A DNA stretch of 64,000 nucleotides, taken from Nothopassalora personata (taxonomy: Eukaryota > Ascomycota > Dothideomycetes > Mycosphaerellales > Mycosphaerellaceae). The translations under genes and the position numbers were made by a program. Shown here in pieces: positions 39,506 to 51,499 of the stretch. The notes beneath the pieces were generated by a model. That model was not told the DNA's origin. It ran no database searches and saw only the letters and a program-made list of their open reading frames with translations. Numbering within the stretch: the first letter of the stretch is position 1; each line of letters starts with the position of its first letter. The stretch spans positions 1,302,001 through 1,366,000 of the forward strand of contig CM066295.1 of NCBI GenBank assembly GCA_033816765.1. The letters run 5' to 3'.

Positions 39506-39909
39506 TGTTATAGAATGATTCCTATAGACCCTAGAATTATAACGATAAGACGAACACGTAACTTATCCTACCTAAGCGCTTAGACTTAGAGCGATTAGAC
39601 TGCTTATGCTTAGACTAATTAGACTACTTATGCTTAGAATGATTAGACTAATTACCGAGATCTACGAATCTCCTTTATATTTAGGAACGCTAAGAATCCC
39701 TTATAGCTTCGAGGCGTTTAACTTACTATTTAATATTACTATTTAGAATATACTATAACCTAACCTCTACCTTACCGCTACTTGGTCTTTATAAGATAAG
39801 ACAGCTACTACTTTATTACTCTCCCTCGACTTCCTATCGGCCCGAGAGCAAACCCGATTAAGCTTATCTTCTTAACTTGTAATATTATTAGGTTATACTA
39901 AACCTAACA
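39506..39909 (+). repeat. 3' LTR of element A
   Basis: 404 bp, TGTTATAGAATGATTCC to ACTAAACCTAACA. Here the TG and CA ends survive, which fixes the boundaries. It differs from 18157-18560 mainly at C/T and G/A positions. Confidence 0.92.
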
Positions 39910-39914
39910 CTTCG

Positions 39915-40195
39915 CCCGGATAACATAGGAGTACTAAGCTTAGATAATAGGATCGATCTCGTAATAGGGGAGGGAGAAGTCGCTAATAGCGAAGATAGTA
40001 GTAATTCGAACGAGATCGAGCCTATCGCCGATAAAGACGTGCTACCCGTAGGAGTTAACGAAAGGGAATCGGATCCTAAACCGGAATCTAAGAAGCTATA
40101 GGTTAGGCCTTATAATCTTTCTATAGCCGAAATTTTACAGTTTAGTAGGATCGAGGCTAAGAACTAATTAGTTAGTAATAGCGTACGGAGTTTAC
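39915..40195 (+). pseudogene. C-terminal end of G pol (broken)
   Basis: Direct continuation of 18156; the inverted copy at 2105-2395 spans the join without an insertion. It encodes an acidic tail rich in Glu/Asn/Ser. Confidence 0.75.
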
Positions 40196-40308
40196 TTCCC
40201 TTAGGTATGTGTTACGCATACCCTTTAGTTTATTAAGCCAATTCGGTTATCTAGACTTCACTTTATAGGGTGTTCTTACCTTAGTTAGACCTTAGTTAGT
40301 AGAGTTAC

Positions 40309-40334
40309 ATTTACCGGTCCCGGGACCGGTAAAT
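40309..40334. repeat. 26-bp palindrome, copy 4 (before the extra frame of G)
   Basis: Perfect palindrome with core ACCGGTCCCGGGACCGGT, about 400-500 bp upstream of the extra reading frame. The flank ATTACGTAA resembles a RIP-altered CACGTGAC, as seen beside the LTR copy. Confidence 0.9.
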
Positions 40335-40729
40335 CGGATTACGTAATAGTGTAGTATGCCTCTACCGAATGCTTACCTAGCTAGTTACTAGCACTGGTTT
40401 TCGGTTATATGTAGGGTTATCGGACCTTTAGTATAACCTTAATAGTACTACTCTTACTACTTATAAGACCGGTCTCGGCGCTACTGCCTTATAACGGTTA
40501 TAGGGACATATGCTAAGAGGCATACTTAAGCGTAGCTCTCTACCTACTACTTCCTCTCTTTTTCTTTAAACACTAGTATATTCTAACCGATAACTAACTA
40601 CTAACACATCTATCTACTACTACTATATATATTAGACAGTTCTTTAGCCTCTCTCTTTACGACCTTAACCTTCTTTAAAGCCCCCTACCCCGATACTAAG
40701 CTTTTAAAGCTTACTAACACTCTAGAGTG

Positions 40730-43700
40730 GTACTACGAGATAGCTAGCTCTTACGATCTTACTACTAGCGAATCCTAGTTATTATAGCTTTAGCTAGTCC
40801 TTCGTTACGCCCGGCTAGCTCGAGTATAGCGCTTACTAGCACTATTACTAGGCTTACCCGCCTACCTTAGACCTTATTCGAGTCCCTTCGCCTACCGGAC
40901 AACGTTAAGTATGTCCTTACTAATACGAACACGCCGAAGTCCGCCGCTAATGTTATGTTCCGAGAGCTTAGTCCTTAGAAGCGGGTTAAGGTATTAAAGG
41001 ACTTCTATAAGGGCTTCGAGAAGGTGTTCGAAGACTACTCCGTCTAGGTTAACCTATTTTTCGAGGAAGTTAAGAGCGGCATAGGTAAGAGCTACTAGGA
41101 TGAATTCCTTAGTAATAAGAAGCTCGATGTCTTATTTCCTATCGTCGGTAAGATTCGTAAGACCGGTTTAGAGATTCGTGACCGAGAGAAGACTCTTCGA
41201 GCTACGCTTACCCGCTACTAGCTATAGTAGATAGACAATAAGATTCTTAATCGACGCGTTATCTCCGAGCTTTATAGTACTAATAGCGGGCGCCGCTAGT
41301 TTACGGCCTTTATTAACAAGTACCTAGACTATAGTAGGGCTATTAGTAGAATTTAGAGGGCATTAATCTAGCGTATAAGGATCGGCCGTAAGGGCATAGA
41401 TCGTAAGCGAATTCTAGAGCCTAGTAATCTTACCCGGTGCGATAGGGAGGCTTAAGTACGTAGTATTAATCCGTAGTCGGCTAAGAGTAGAGAGATTATT
41501 AGAAGATACCGCCTAGCCGTCTATAAGGATAGCCTTCTATACTTTATAGAGGGTACTATTACTAAGAAGTCCGCGTCCCTAGAGGGTAGCATAGATTAAC
41601 CTAAACTATCTAGCTAGTAATAGCCTTAGCTACGTTAGCTACTACCGGGTAGTAAAGGTAAAGGACGTGTAAAGAGTACTACGCTTACTCTACTACTAGC
41701 TTCTACCTAGCCTACAGTCCTATCGAGAGGCAGTCGTAAGTCGAGTCGACTTAAGTAGCTCCGTATAGGCGAGAGTATAGGTAAGGGCATGACTACGCCT
41801 ACTCGATCCTCGCCTAACCGAACGCTAGATAGCGCACCTATACGCGAGGGCAGTCCGCTAGGTACACCGGTTAGTACCCTACGATCCACTCCGGCCTTAA
41901 CTAAGAATAGTAATCCGATACTTACTATGTTACCTTTAGCTATAATTAGGGATGTATTAGTCTTTAAGGAATAGATCCTATAAGAAGACGAGGCCCTCCG
42001 GATTAAGCGCGCTAACTGCATCTACAATGAGCGGTACTATAGCATTAAGTTTAGGAACTCGATTAATGTAGATAGTATTAACTAGCTACCTAAGCACCGG
42101 ATGGCGGGCCTTAAGATACTCGAATATACTGTCTCGGACGTTCTTAAGAGGGATGGTAAGGTTAGCGCTATAATGTACGATTAGCATGTTCGAGATTTCT
42201 ACTATAAGGCCCTCCACTTCGTTACGAATCCCGGTATTACCGCTAATACCCTATATAAGCGCGCGCTTAAGGTCTAAGACTAGCTCTTTAAAGGCAAGAG
42301 TTTTTTAGCTATTAAGGTGAAGAATAGGTCGTGGTTTTGCCCTAATAAGCGTAGTTAGAAGACTGTTAACCCGCTTAGCTACCTCCGTGTTCGAGGCAAA
42401 GTCGGTACTACGAGTAGCATCGTTACGTATACTAACTATAACTAGATCCTCGACAAATTCGGCATTAATGAAGCTAACTAAGCCGATCTTAATAGTACCG
42501 GTACCTATATTAATGGTAACATACTATACTAGTATAATAACGCTAAACTAGCACCGCGGGTTAAATTAGTTAGAGAAATGATAAGTCAAGAATTCGACGT
42601 GTACCGATAGTACCTACGAGAATTGAATAAGGTTAGTAACGGCGGCGTCTACTAGAATATGTAGTATTCTCTAAGCCAAGAGATTATGCGATAAGACCCC
42701 GGGCTATAGCTCTTATAAGTGGCGCTACACCCTTAACACTGCACTCGGTTCATCTCCTTCCCTAGGCCTACGATTTTTAGCTTTAATAGGGCTCATTAGG
42801 AGGGTAACGCGAACACTATAGTGCAGTATGCTAGGGTCGACTTAAACCTCGAAATTGAAAACTACTAGACTAGTAACCGGCTTAACATGCTATACTCTCT
42901 TAACTTAGAGGGTACTAGTAGGCCGGAGTTTTTATACGGTTTTCATAGAAAAGGGAATACTAGAGAGTTCATCTAGTAGTGCTAGATTAAAGACTACATA
43001 GAAGACGGCCGATTCAAGCGTTTCTTCTCGGTTAGGGTCTAGAATTACCTAAGTAAGAACAGCATTAGCTAGTTTAGAGAGGACCTAAGCGCTAGGCAAA
43101 TGCGGGTAACTACTATAGGCGTTCTAATGAGGTAGGCCGCACATAAGAGGATACTACGTTAGATTAACCCTTACTTTATCGAGATCCGCGACGATAACTA
43201 TCTTAAACTCTAGAGAAGCTAGAGCATGCACTAGGTGATAGACCTCTATCGTAACTTCAAGACGCTAAGTAAGAGCGCTGTAGGATTTAAGTATCGACGC
43301 CTAGTACCCGGCCATCCTTTTCCTACGGCCGTACACCTTAGTAGCATTAGCCCTCTGTCCGATGCCCTAGCGGGTTTAAAGTCTTAGAACGACAACGAAG
43401 TTATCCTTAATGCTAGAAGGTGGCTTAATACTACGGTCCGCCTAGACTCGGAGCTCTTCTATAAGAAGATGCATAATTAGCGCGTCCGAGCTGTGAAATT
43501 GATAGACAAGTAGCTTAGCTTAGTCACTACTCTCGAGTAGATATACTTTATAAGCGAAGGGCGTAATAAGAGCTTCTTCCGTAACTACTATAGGAACTTC
43601 ACTAACTAGCTACTTAGGGACGCGTCTAGTGAGACTAGTGTTAGCTACGACAACGAGTGGGTCTAGACAAAGGAGTTATGTAAGACTAAGTGGAACTAAG

Positions 43701-43940
43701 TGGTTAGTGTAGGTCTATAGGCTCCTAGTTTCTAGTTAATTTCCGGCTATAGCTGTAGCCTATGGGATTCTAGTCCTAATTCTAGTTCTAATTCTAGTTC
43801 TGATTCTAGTTCTAATGCTTCGGGTATAGGTGCTTCTAGTCCTTAGATCTTACTTGTTTCTTATAGTTACTTATCTTTCCTTAACTCACCTTCTAGCTAC
43901 GCGGTAGATTCGTCTTTAGATTTATTAGGTTACTAGTACT
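40730..43940 (+). pseudogene. Extra sense reading frame of G, about 1,000 codons, function unknown
   Basis: Between the end of pol and the 3' LTR one reading phase stays coding-like over roughly 3.2 kb. The phase at 40880, 41789, 42953 and 43622 is the same, with no frameshift seen, and stops are mostly TAG/TAA of RIP type. The N-terminal third is Lys/Arg/Leu-rich and helical. A low-complexity Ser/Thr/Pro linker follows (about 41640-41930, partly open as a 61-aa frame), then a larger globular-looking part (42030-43560) and a Ser/Asn-rich tail (43780-43850). I do not recognise the family; no RT, RNase H, integrase or zinc motif is visible. G-prime carries part of it (1-1617). Confidence 0.55.
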
Positions 43941-44304
43941 AACGCTCACTTGTCTTATGAGTGGCGTTTACGTTATTCGACTATCTAGCCCGCTCGATTA
44001 ATGCTAACATAGCTGTCTATTCCCTCGCCAGTTTCGTAGCATGCGTTAGTATAGTGCGACGGATGCGAGTCGCGGTTATTAACGTCATTATTACGGTCTC
44101 TATTAGAAGGATCCTTTCGATCTTCATAAACTGTCGCTAGTAGGCCCTAGGACTGCCTAACATCTTATATGTTAAGCTAAATGGTAGGGTAAGCTACTGT
44201 GCTACTATAAGACTACCTTAGCTTATAGCGACTAATTAAGCTACCTATAATGCCCGGGCTTACTGCTTTAGAACCTAAGGACAGGTTCGTAATAGGGGAG
44301 GATA

Positions 44305-44701
44305 TATTAACGACTAATTAGTTGTGTTAACCTTAGGTTTAGTTATGTCGACCTTAGGTTTAGAAGGGGGGGGGGTTCCTTAGGTCCAACTTACCCCTAT
44401 TTCATTTAGGTTTAATTAGACATTTAGGTAAGCTAGCGGGACTAGTATAGCTATTAAGATATATACTACGCAGTTAAGCATTATAAGCGTAGCATTAAGG
44501 TAACAATTCAATTTATACCTCTCGAGTAGAGGGCATAGGGGTTTAGGTCCGCTAATCCTCTTGTTTTATCTGGCTACTGCGCTGCTCGTCACGTGACCTG
44601 ATTTCACGGTCCCGGGACCGGCAAATACCTCTGCTTACATAAGCGCCGCTCCACACCACTACAACTTAGACAGGCCTACATAGGGTAGTTAGTAGACATT
44701 A
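44305..44701 (+). repeat. 3' LTR of element G
   Basis: 397 bp, preceded by a purine tract (44294-44302). It ends GACATTA, then CTAG. The palindrome is at 44601-44626, with CACGTGACCTG immediately before it. Confidence 0.8.
44601..44626. repeat. 26-bp palindrome, copy 5 (in 3' LTR of G)
   Basis: ATTTCACGGTCCCGGGACCG then GCAAAT, identical to copy 2. Confidence 0.85.
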
Positions 44702-45807
44702 CTAGGTAGTCTTATAACTACGCGCCGGATAGTAGTTTCGTAATTACGCTTAAACCTGCCCTAGAAATTATCCTTCTTAATAGATGCCCGAGGCGGATAC
44801 TAGTCTATTAGGTCGCTAAACCGCTCCTAGAACTTAGTAGCATTAGTGCTATTAAAGAACGGATTCTTAGCACCTCCTAGAGGTAGAAAGCGAGGGCTAG
44901 CGTTTTCTATTGCTACTACTAATCGTCTAAAGAGGGCAGTTATAGCATCTATTCCAATTATGCTGTTCGTTCCTATACCTATACCTAATTTAGCGGCGCT
45001 AGTTCCGCTTCTCCCTTCTTTACTAGATTTAGGTGTTTCTCCTTCCTCCGATTCCTCTATCCCCTTATAAGGGATAGAATCCCTATAGACCCCTTCTATT
45101 TTCGTAGGGTTTATAGGCTGTTCGTAGTCTCTACCTATGTCGGTAAAGGTACTAAGTTTTTCTAGTAATGTAGCCGTATCTATTGTTACGTAGTGCTTAC
45201 TTTAGAATGTGCTAATACTAGTTGTTACTTAACAGGACCTTGTAACCGTGATTGTTACTAAATACCTTAGACCTTAAGTGTTTTCAACCTTAGTCGACCT
45301 TAACCGTAAACCTTAACCTTAAGTAATAACCTTAACCGTAAACCTTAAACCTTAAACCGTGATTTTGACCTTATAAACTAGATACTAATACGCTACCGGG
45401 TGTACACTTAATAACCCCCCTTATTAACCACTAAAATAATGTCTACTAACCACCCTATGTAGGCCTGTCCGAGTTGTAGTAGTATAGAGCGGCGCTTATG
45501 TAAGTAGGGGTATTTACCGGTCCCGGGACCGTGAAATCAGGTCACGTGACGAGTAGCGCAGTAGCTAGATAAAACAAGAGGATTGGCGGACTTAATCCCC
45601 TATACCCTCTACTCGAGAGGTATGAATTGAATTGTTGCCTTAATGCTACACTTACAATGCTTAACTGCGCAGTATATATCTTAATAGCTATACTAGGTCC
45701 TACTAGCTTGCCTAAATGTCTAATTAAACCTAAATGAAATTGGGGCAAGTTGGACCTAAGGGACCCCCTTCAAACCTAAGGTTAATACAACCCATTAGTC
45801 GTCAATA
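44702..45807 (-). mobile_element. Inverted 5' end of G-prime: LTR and start of gag
   Basis: Reverse complement of 3810-4903 plus the first 20 bases after E1. It contains the LTR of G-prime (45437-45807), the TTAAGG minisatellite (45285-45370) and the start of gag (about 44720-45115). It abuts the 3' LTR of G at CTAG. With 1-3809 it suggests G-prime was split by insertion of G and lost its middle. Confidence 0.78.
45512..45537. repeat. 26-bp palindrome, copy 6 (in LTR of G-prime)
   Basis: ATTTACCGGTCCCGGGACCG then TGAAAT, the reverse-complement form of the LTR copies, with CACGTGAC beside it. Confidence 0.85.
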
Positions 45808-45829
45808 CTATATAAAGCTTATAAAGAGT

Positions 45830-46500
45830 AATACAGTATATAGGATTATAATCTATTTAGTACATTAATTAGGAAACTCTAGTACCTAGCTAACTAGATA
45901 AGGCTAGACATCTCCTATATAATAACTTAGCTAAATTCTTAGCTAATCCTTTAGTAGAGTATATTACTATAGTAAAGTATGTTTAGAGATATATTACTAG
46001 AACAATTAATAAGTGCCTAATCTTTAGAAAGATATAATCCCTAAAGCTAGAGATCTATATAGACTCTAATTTCTCTAGAGATCTAATAGGTAGATTAACC
46101 TTAGGACTCCTAGTTAAAATAGCTAGAGGTCCTATTATCTAGAAGACTAACCTATAGAAGGAGATAGTACTATTAAGTACTAAAGTAGAGTATATAGCTT
46201 TAACTAAATACTATAGGGAAGTAATATAGTTAAGAAATCTACTCTATAAACCCTAGAAAATAACTAATTATAAAGCTTAAGCCTTTAAGATCTTTATAGA
46301 TAACTAGTCTACTATAGAGATAGTTAGAGATTACACTAACTATAAAAGAACTAAGTATATTAGACTTAGGAACTACTTTTATAGACAGGTTTATAAAGAA
46401 GGCTTAATTATAGTTAAGTATATCCCTACTATAGAGTAGCTTATAGATTAGCTTATAAAGCTAAAGTTACTAAACTATATTCTCTAAGGGAGGCTTCTAG
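45830..46500 (+). pseudogene. Ty1/copia Pol remnant: end of RT and RNase H
   Basis: Very AT-rich, RIP-type sequence. Reading through stops shows copia hallmarks: a TRLDISYII-like RT end (about 45895-45925), then RNase H with STKVEYIALTK (about 46178-46210), a DNQSTIE motif (about 46300-46320) and a YIPT-EQL end (about 46420-46445). No LTR could be matched, so it is a fragment. Confidence 0.75.
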
Positions 46501-48560
46501 AAGCTAACTACACTTTTAATTATATATAGTAAGACTTTTATTTATTTATAAGTATTTATAAAGTAATATTTTATTTGTTTAAAGATAGTAGAGGAAAGCT
46601 TTTATTTATTAGCCTTAAGGGCTAGATTTATTTATAGTATTATATATCTTACTATACTTATATAACTAAACTATAGAGAGGCTTACTTTAGAACTACCTT
46701 TTAAGGCAAGATCTAGTTTATTATTATAGACTTTAATTCTAGGGAGCTATAGTATTAAAAGCAAAAGTAAAAGAAAATAGAGAAGTAGACCGCCCTTACT
46801 TATAACGGCTATCTTATCCTTTAGTCCTAACTAGATCCTAAGAACCTTACTAAGACCTAAAGTATATAAGTATACCCTCTAGACTACTACTTACTACTAG
46901 AACTACTAGAGCCTCTAGAACCCCTCTTATAGGAAGTCGAGTTAGTTATAGTACCCTTCTAAAAGTCGTTATTAGTACCTAGACGCTATAGGAACTAACG
47001 AATTAGGGTAGTAACCTTATCCTAAGATAGGGAGTTAGAGAATAGGAGGCGAACCTTAAGAAGGATAGTTCTAGAGCTATTACTAGGAGCCCTAGGGATA
47101 CTTAGGCGCTAGTCTATATCGCTAGGAATAAGCTAGGTAGGTAGTATCTAAGAAGTATATCTAGAGGTACTTATACTAGGAGAACCTAGAGCTAGAGATA
47201 GGAAGCCCTTACGTAGAGGACTACTACGTATAATAGGAGGAGAGCGACTAGCTTATATACTACCCTAGAAGGCGGTACTAGTAGAGCGAGAGTAATCTAT
47301 ACCTAGCTACTAGTAGGTTCTAGATAGACTAGCTAGACTTAGATAGCTAGTACGACCGGTAGTATCCTACTATAGGGTCTATAGAGAGAAGAAGCTATAC
47401 TTATCGTAGTAGTTATTAAGAGTATAGTTAGTATGGTAGCCCTTAAACTATCCTAGAATAGTATAGTAGCTAGAGAAGGGAAGGTTAGATCTCTCCTTAT
47501 AGCGGTTATAGGCGCTACCGAAGTATTAAATAAGATAGTCTATAGTAGAAGCCTATAAGGTAGGAAGGTAGTTCTAACTACTATTAATATTTATAGTTAT
47601 AGTATTAGCGATACGGCCTTAAGGATCGACTATTATATAATTGAAGTCCTAAGTAGCCGCGTTAATCTAACCCTAGTTTAGTAGGTTAGTAATACTACCC
47701 TTAGTAGTTAGAAGCTTCTTCTTATAGAAGGTAATCTTAAGAGATATTATAGTAAGCTATAAGGTTATATTCCTCTTAGTAATCTTACGCTTATTATCGA
47801 TAATATACTTAACTAGTCTAAGTACCTTAATAAGGGCCTTACGCTTAGAGAGCTTACTAGATATAAGTAGGCCCTTTCTACTATTACTAGGAGGACGCTT
47901 ATTAGGATCGTTACCGTTACTAGAGCTAGTTCTACTACTAAAGACATTACTAGTATTAATAAATTAGTTTACAGGAGTCTACTTAATAATATCTACTATA
48001 ATACTACTTAGAAGTTAGTAAACACTCTTAAAATATTATTATATATACGGTATACCTTACTAAAGCTTCTCAAGAAGCTTTAAGAGTGTATATATAGTAG
48101 TTATTAGTATATATAAGTATATATAGTAGTCTAGAAGGGGGTAAGAGAGGTATAAAGTAGTATAAAGTAGAGAGAGTTACTTAGTAAAGAACTAGCTTCT
48201 TTAATATATACCTATAAGGCCTATACGCTACTACCTAGCTATAAGAGCCTTCTTAAGCCGAGAGAACCTTCTATTTGCTTCTTAAAGTGGAAAGATAAGG
48301 CTATAATATACTTAAAGTAGGTCTATAAAGATCTCTTATATAAGTAGATCTAATAAGATCCCTATCCTTAGTATATACTTACTTATAACGAGGAACCTAG
48401 TATCTAAAGCTAGTAAAGGTGTTCGAGACTAATATAGCAATATAGGTAATATTAAGTTAATTAGGCTACCTTTATAGTAGTTAGTCTAAAGGGGGAGTGT
48501 TATAAATTAGGTAACTAGTAGCTATATTAGTTAGGACTTAGTATATACACCCAATATAAC
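46501..48560. other. AT-rich, RIP-altered repeat sequence without a recognisable gene
   Basis: Dense in TA dinucleotides and TAG/TAA in all frames. Some minus-strand stretches (about 47100-47500) may derive from a copia integrase/linker region, but not convincingly. AAAGGGGGAG followed by TGTTATAAATTAG at 48487-48510 looks like a polypurine tract and LTR start. The sharp change to normal composition comes at about 48,560-48,620. Confidence 0.5.
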
Positions 48561-48619
48561 ACTGTTTTCTATAGCTAGATAGTCTTACACCTTATACAAT
48601 TTATAAGGGTTACTAATCC

Positions 48620-49556
48620 ACCCTATCGTTTTAATCTAGAAGCTTGTACTCGTCAAATACCTATTTACAACAGCGCCCCGTGCGCACCATCTCCATGAAA
48701 TGGTCCTCGTCGATACGGCTCGCCATGCTTGTGGTTTCGTAGTAAGTGCAACCTACCCAACTCGAAATATATAGCCTTGCAGCTGTACGGAAGTCGAATA
48801 GTTCTAGTGGCGTGAACGTGAAAGCGAACGTGACGCGTGCAGTTTGATTTGGCCTCGGCACGTTCTTTTACGACCACGACCACGTTCTTTGTTCCAACGC
48901 TGGTGAATATATATCGGAGATGCACACGATACTTCGTCACAGGCTTCATCGCTAAGCAGCAGGCTGTCTCGACGATGGCACTACCTGCTACGCGATGCAG
49001 CTCCCAGGAATCTTGTGCCCTTGATATTGACGGCCTCGCTCGCTGGATCCGTTCTCTCCTTGTTAAGTCATGTTATTCCCCAGGCCATCATAAAGAACCG
49101 GACGCGATACCGGCAATTTTGGGCTATCACCGGTCCCCTGAGTTGATGGCCATTAGTCGGAACCGTATTGTTATGTTCGTACGAAAGCCGATGCTACGAC
49201 CTCAAGTATCGAAGACGAAGTATTTAAGACAGTCTTCAAGGGGAACACATTCGAACGGTCGCGAGGACTCTGGTGTATTCTTAAGGTCTACAAGCCGTTT
49301 CAAGAGCACAGTCCGTGCTGGTAATGTGAAGCGATGCCATCAATGCAAGTGAATCACCGGACAGCCGCATGAAAAGCTGAAGCGCAGCGTGAAGAAGACC
49401 GCGCGGTCTAGTACGGACTTTGCCGACCACCTTGTGCTTGTAAGTGAAGAAGCCTTTATTGAGATCTTGACCTTCAGCCAAGACAACACCACCGCAACAC
49501 GATCGTCGCTTCTAAACATCACCACACGCACTGGACACAGCGCACGCACCACCGAC
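48620..49556. other. Gene-poor stretch at the repeat/gene boundary
   Basis: Base composition is normal. Several overlapping frames up to 171 codons (such as 48837-49352) show no recognisable domain, no consistent frame and compete on both strands. I do not call a gene here. Confidence 0.5.
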
Positions 49557-50219
49557 ATGGCAACAATGGTAGGTGCTTGCATGCGATGACTCAAGGTCTG
49601 TTATGCTCATGAGTGATAGGCCTCCAAAACATCGGCGGCTCACCGCGTCTTCAACATTGGCGAGCTGATCGAGCTGATCCTGATCCACGTCCGCTCAGAC
49701 ACCGAGTACCATCGGCAGCAGACTATTGACAACATGAAGACCATCCTCCACAGCCAACAGATCAACTCAACGTGCCGCGCCGCTGTACAAAGTTCAGGTC
49801 CAATCAAACGTCTTCTGGGCATCCTACCACATACCGATGGCGATGACTGGCAATTTGGCGTACACCCAATATTCCAAGCAACACCTTCCAACTACACAAC
49901 GACTGGGCCTCTGTGGGGCTGGCACTTCTCATTCTCGACGTATAACCCTAGGACTGGGAAAGGCGCCGCGTTGGTGTTGCATGCAGATTCAGTAGCACTC
50001 GACTTCTACGCTCACAACATGGGGAGCTGGAGACAGCTGCGCTGGAACCTCGGAGGACAAGAGGTCGGAATTTGTGAGGTTCACTTCAGGGTCAAGGTTC
50101 CCAGCGGATGGATGGCGATTGAGAGGATCGACGTCGACATCGATGGCAGCGGATCAGCTGGTGAGCTTGCCGATGCTGTGGTCAAGGGCGTGCGGCAGCA
50201 GTATCCACACATGCGGTAA
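49557..50219 (+). CDS. F-box-like small protein (two exons)
   Basis: Predicted as join(49557..49568, 49620..50219), 203 aa. The 51-bp intron has GTAGGT donor and GATAG acceptor with a possible CTCAT-type branch region; splicing puts MATM in frame with the ASKTSAAHRVFNIGELIELIL motif. The pattern A-A-x-R-V-F-x-I-x-E-L-x-E-x-I-L is the usual start of the expanded F-box-like family in dothideomycetes. F-box proteins recruit substrates to SCF ubiquitin ligases, but the substrate is unknown. The remainder (about 70-203) is a beta-rich region ending with a conserved-looking DGSGSAGELADAVVKG segment that also occurs in the neighbouring broken paralogue. Transcript evidence would be needed to prove the tiny first exon. 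Confidence 0.7.
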
Positions 50220-50579
50220 GGACTGCATGGTAATAAGCCTAGACGCGTTTTGAGCAAAATACAGGACATAGCTTCTCGCACTCGCAGCCTCGTTCGTGTA
50301 GCTCGCGGTCAGTTCGCATATTGAAGCATGTGTCCAAGTGACGCTCACTCGGTCACATGCTCGCTTACAGTATGCAAAAGCACTAGCGTCACGCATACCT
50401 GTAGCGGTGAAACATGCCCACAATTCTAATTCCTCGATTTACACGCTCACATGTTTCTTACGATCATCACCCCCTCGACCACATCTTGAACGGGCACACA
50501 ATGCCCAAACAGCCAAGTCAACACGGAGTTCGACTGCACATTGACTGCCACTAACCACATCTTGTAGGGGCCGTCATCA

Positions 50580-51128
50580 CCAACCGCGGCACAGCGTGTT
50601 TTCGACGTTGGTTGAGATAATGGTGCTGCACCTTCGACCAGATCTAGCGTCGGACAATGGCCACTACGCCAAGCCACTGCGACCCATTCGCAGCTTCAAC
50701 GACTCAATGTCACATTTCGCACCGCAGTCCAACAATCTGGGATGCTTCAGCAAATGCTCGGTATGCAAGCATCTGCAGACGACGACTCCTACAGCATACA
50801 TCTACTCCTCTATCGCAATGAGGCCAACGAATCCTACCAGTACTCACCGATGAGTCACGCCTTTAACGCGGACTATGACTTGGTAGGCATTGAGCTCAAC
50901 GAGAAAGAAGTGGCATTCTTGGCCCGGGATCAGGGAAGCTGGCGTCGGATGCTATGGGCATGGTCTGAATACAAGTTCAAAGAAATCCATATCGTTCTTA
51001 TTTCGGGAGAGTCACATAACTCTCAAGCTTGGAGAAGTCGAGACAGCTGGTACGCTCGCTGGTGCTGTGGTGCGAGAATGGAAGGAGAAGTACACGAGTC
51101 GATTCGACCATATCTGAAAGACGCTTAG
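50580..51128 (+). pseudogene. Broken tandem paralogue of the F-box-like gene
   Basis: An AAQRVFDVG start (50587) matches the neighbour, then an extra base (about 50604) shifts the frame. Further shifts lie near 50640-50670 and near 51010, where TAGTLAGAVVREW continues in another frame. Between them, 50742-51010 is open and aligns with the C-terminal half of the upstream gene (RDQGSWRRMLW against HNMGSWRQLRW). At least three frame breaks make it non-functional. Confidence 0.7.
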
Positions 51129-51499
51129 AGGCAATAATGAGCTGTTCAGCTATCACGTGCTACCTATGGCATGTGCAAATGTTGTACTGCGCTGCGGTTT
51201 GTATTGCTCCAAGTAGCGTCACATGCTCGCTTAGTGTCAGATTCCCTAGCGCGGTTTTCTTGTGCAACGAAACACATTGCTTTCGCTTACCATTGCTTCT
51301 CGATATCGCGACACATATCAAACACTTCTCGATCGCAATGAAGGACAACGCAAATTCCAGCAAAGGTCGCGCAGTGTGTTATCGCATGGATAGTGCTGTC
51401 CTGGCCGCCCAGCAAATTATCGCAGACCATGTCCAGATCGCAAGTACCCACAACGCGTGGCTCGAGAAGGGCTGCACTCCTCATACTCGACGTGTCGTC

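Larger units (their letters stand above)
18157..39909 (+). mobile_element. RIP-mutated Ty3/gypsy element A with nested insertions
   Basis: Its 404-bp LTRs (18157-18560 and 39506-39909) are bounded by TSD CTTCG (18152-18156 and 39910-39914). After removing one solo LTR, a DNA transposon and E3, about 7.0 kb remains, close to the 7.06 kb of intact E2. Gag, Pol, the tRNA-like site and the opposite-strand Cys-rich gene occur in the same order as in E2, so A is an older, RIP-inactivated relative of E2 with a diverged upstream half of the LTR. Confidence 0.9.
3810..44701 (+). mobile_element. Large RIP-mutated Ty3/gypsy element G with nested insertions
   Basis: The 5' LTR is 3810-4179 and the 3' LTR 44305-44701, with CTAG on both sides (3806-3809 and 44702-44705). 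A purine tract AGGGGAGGA (44294-44302) precedes the 3' LTR. Removing E1, one solo LTR and element A with their TSDs leaves about 11.9 kb in the order LTR, gag/protease, pol (RT, RNase H, integrase), a roughly 1-kilocodon extra frame, LTR. Every frame carries many TAG/TAA stops, the pattern left by CpA to TpA RIP. It is long for a fungal gypsy element because of the extra 3' frame. Continuity across each insertion is supported by matching TSDs and by the inverted G-prime fragments. Confidence 0.8.

Noticed and set aside
40730..43940. Extra frame of G as a Starship captain (DUF3435 tyrosine recombinase)
   Set aside because: No R-x-x-R-Y-type catalytic set could be pointed out, and the frame lies between pol and the 3' LTR of a gypsy element, not at the edge of a giant cargo element. 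Left as unrecognised.
48837..49352. 171-codon open frame
   Set aside because: No domain, overlapping frames on the other strand of similar length, and no splice or start context that stands out.
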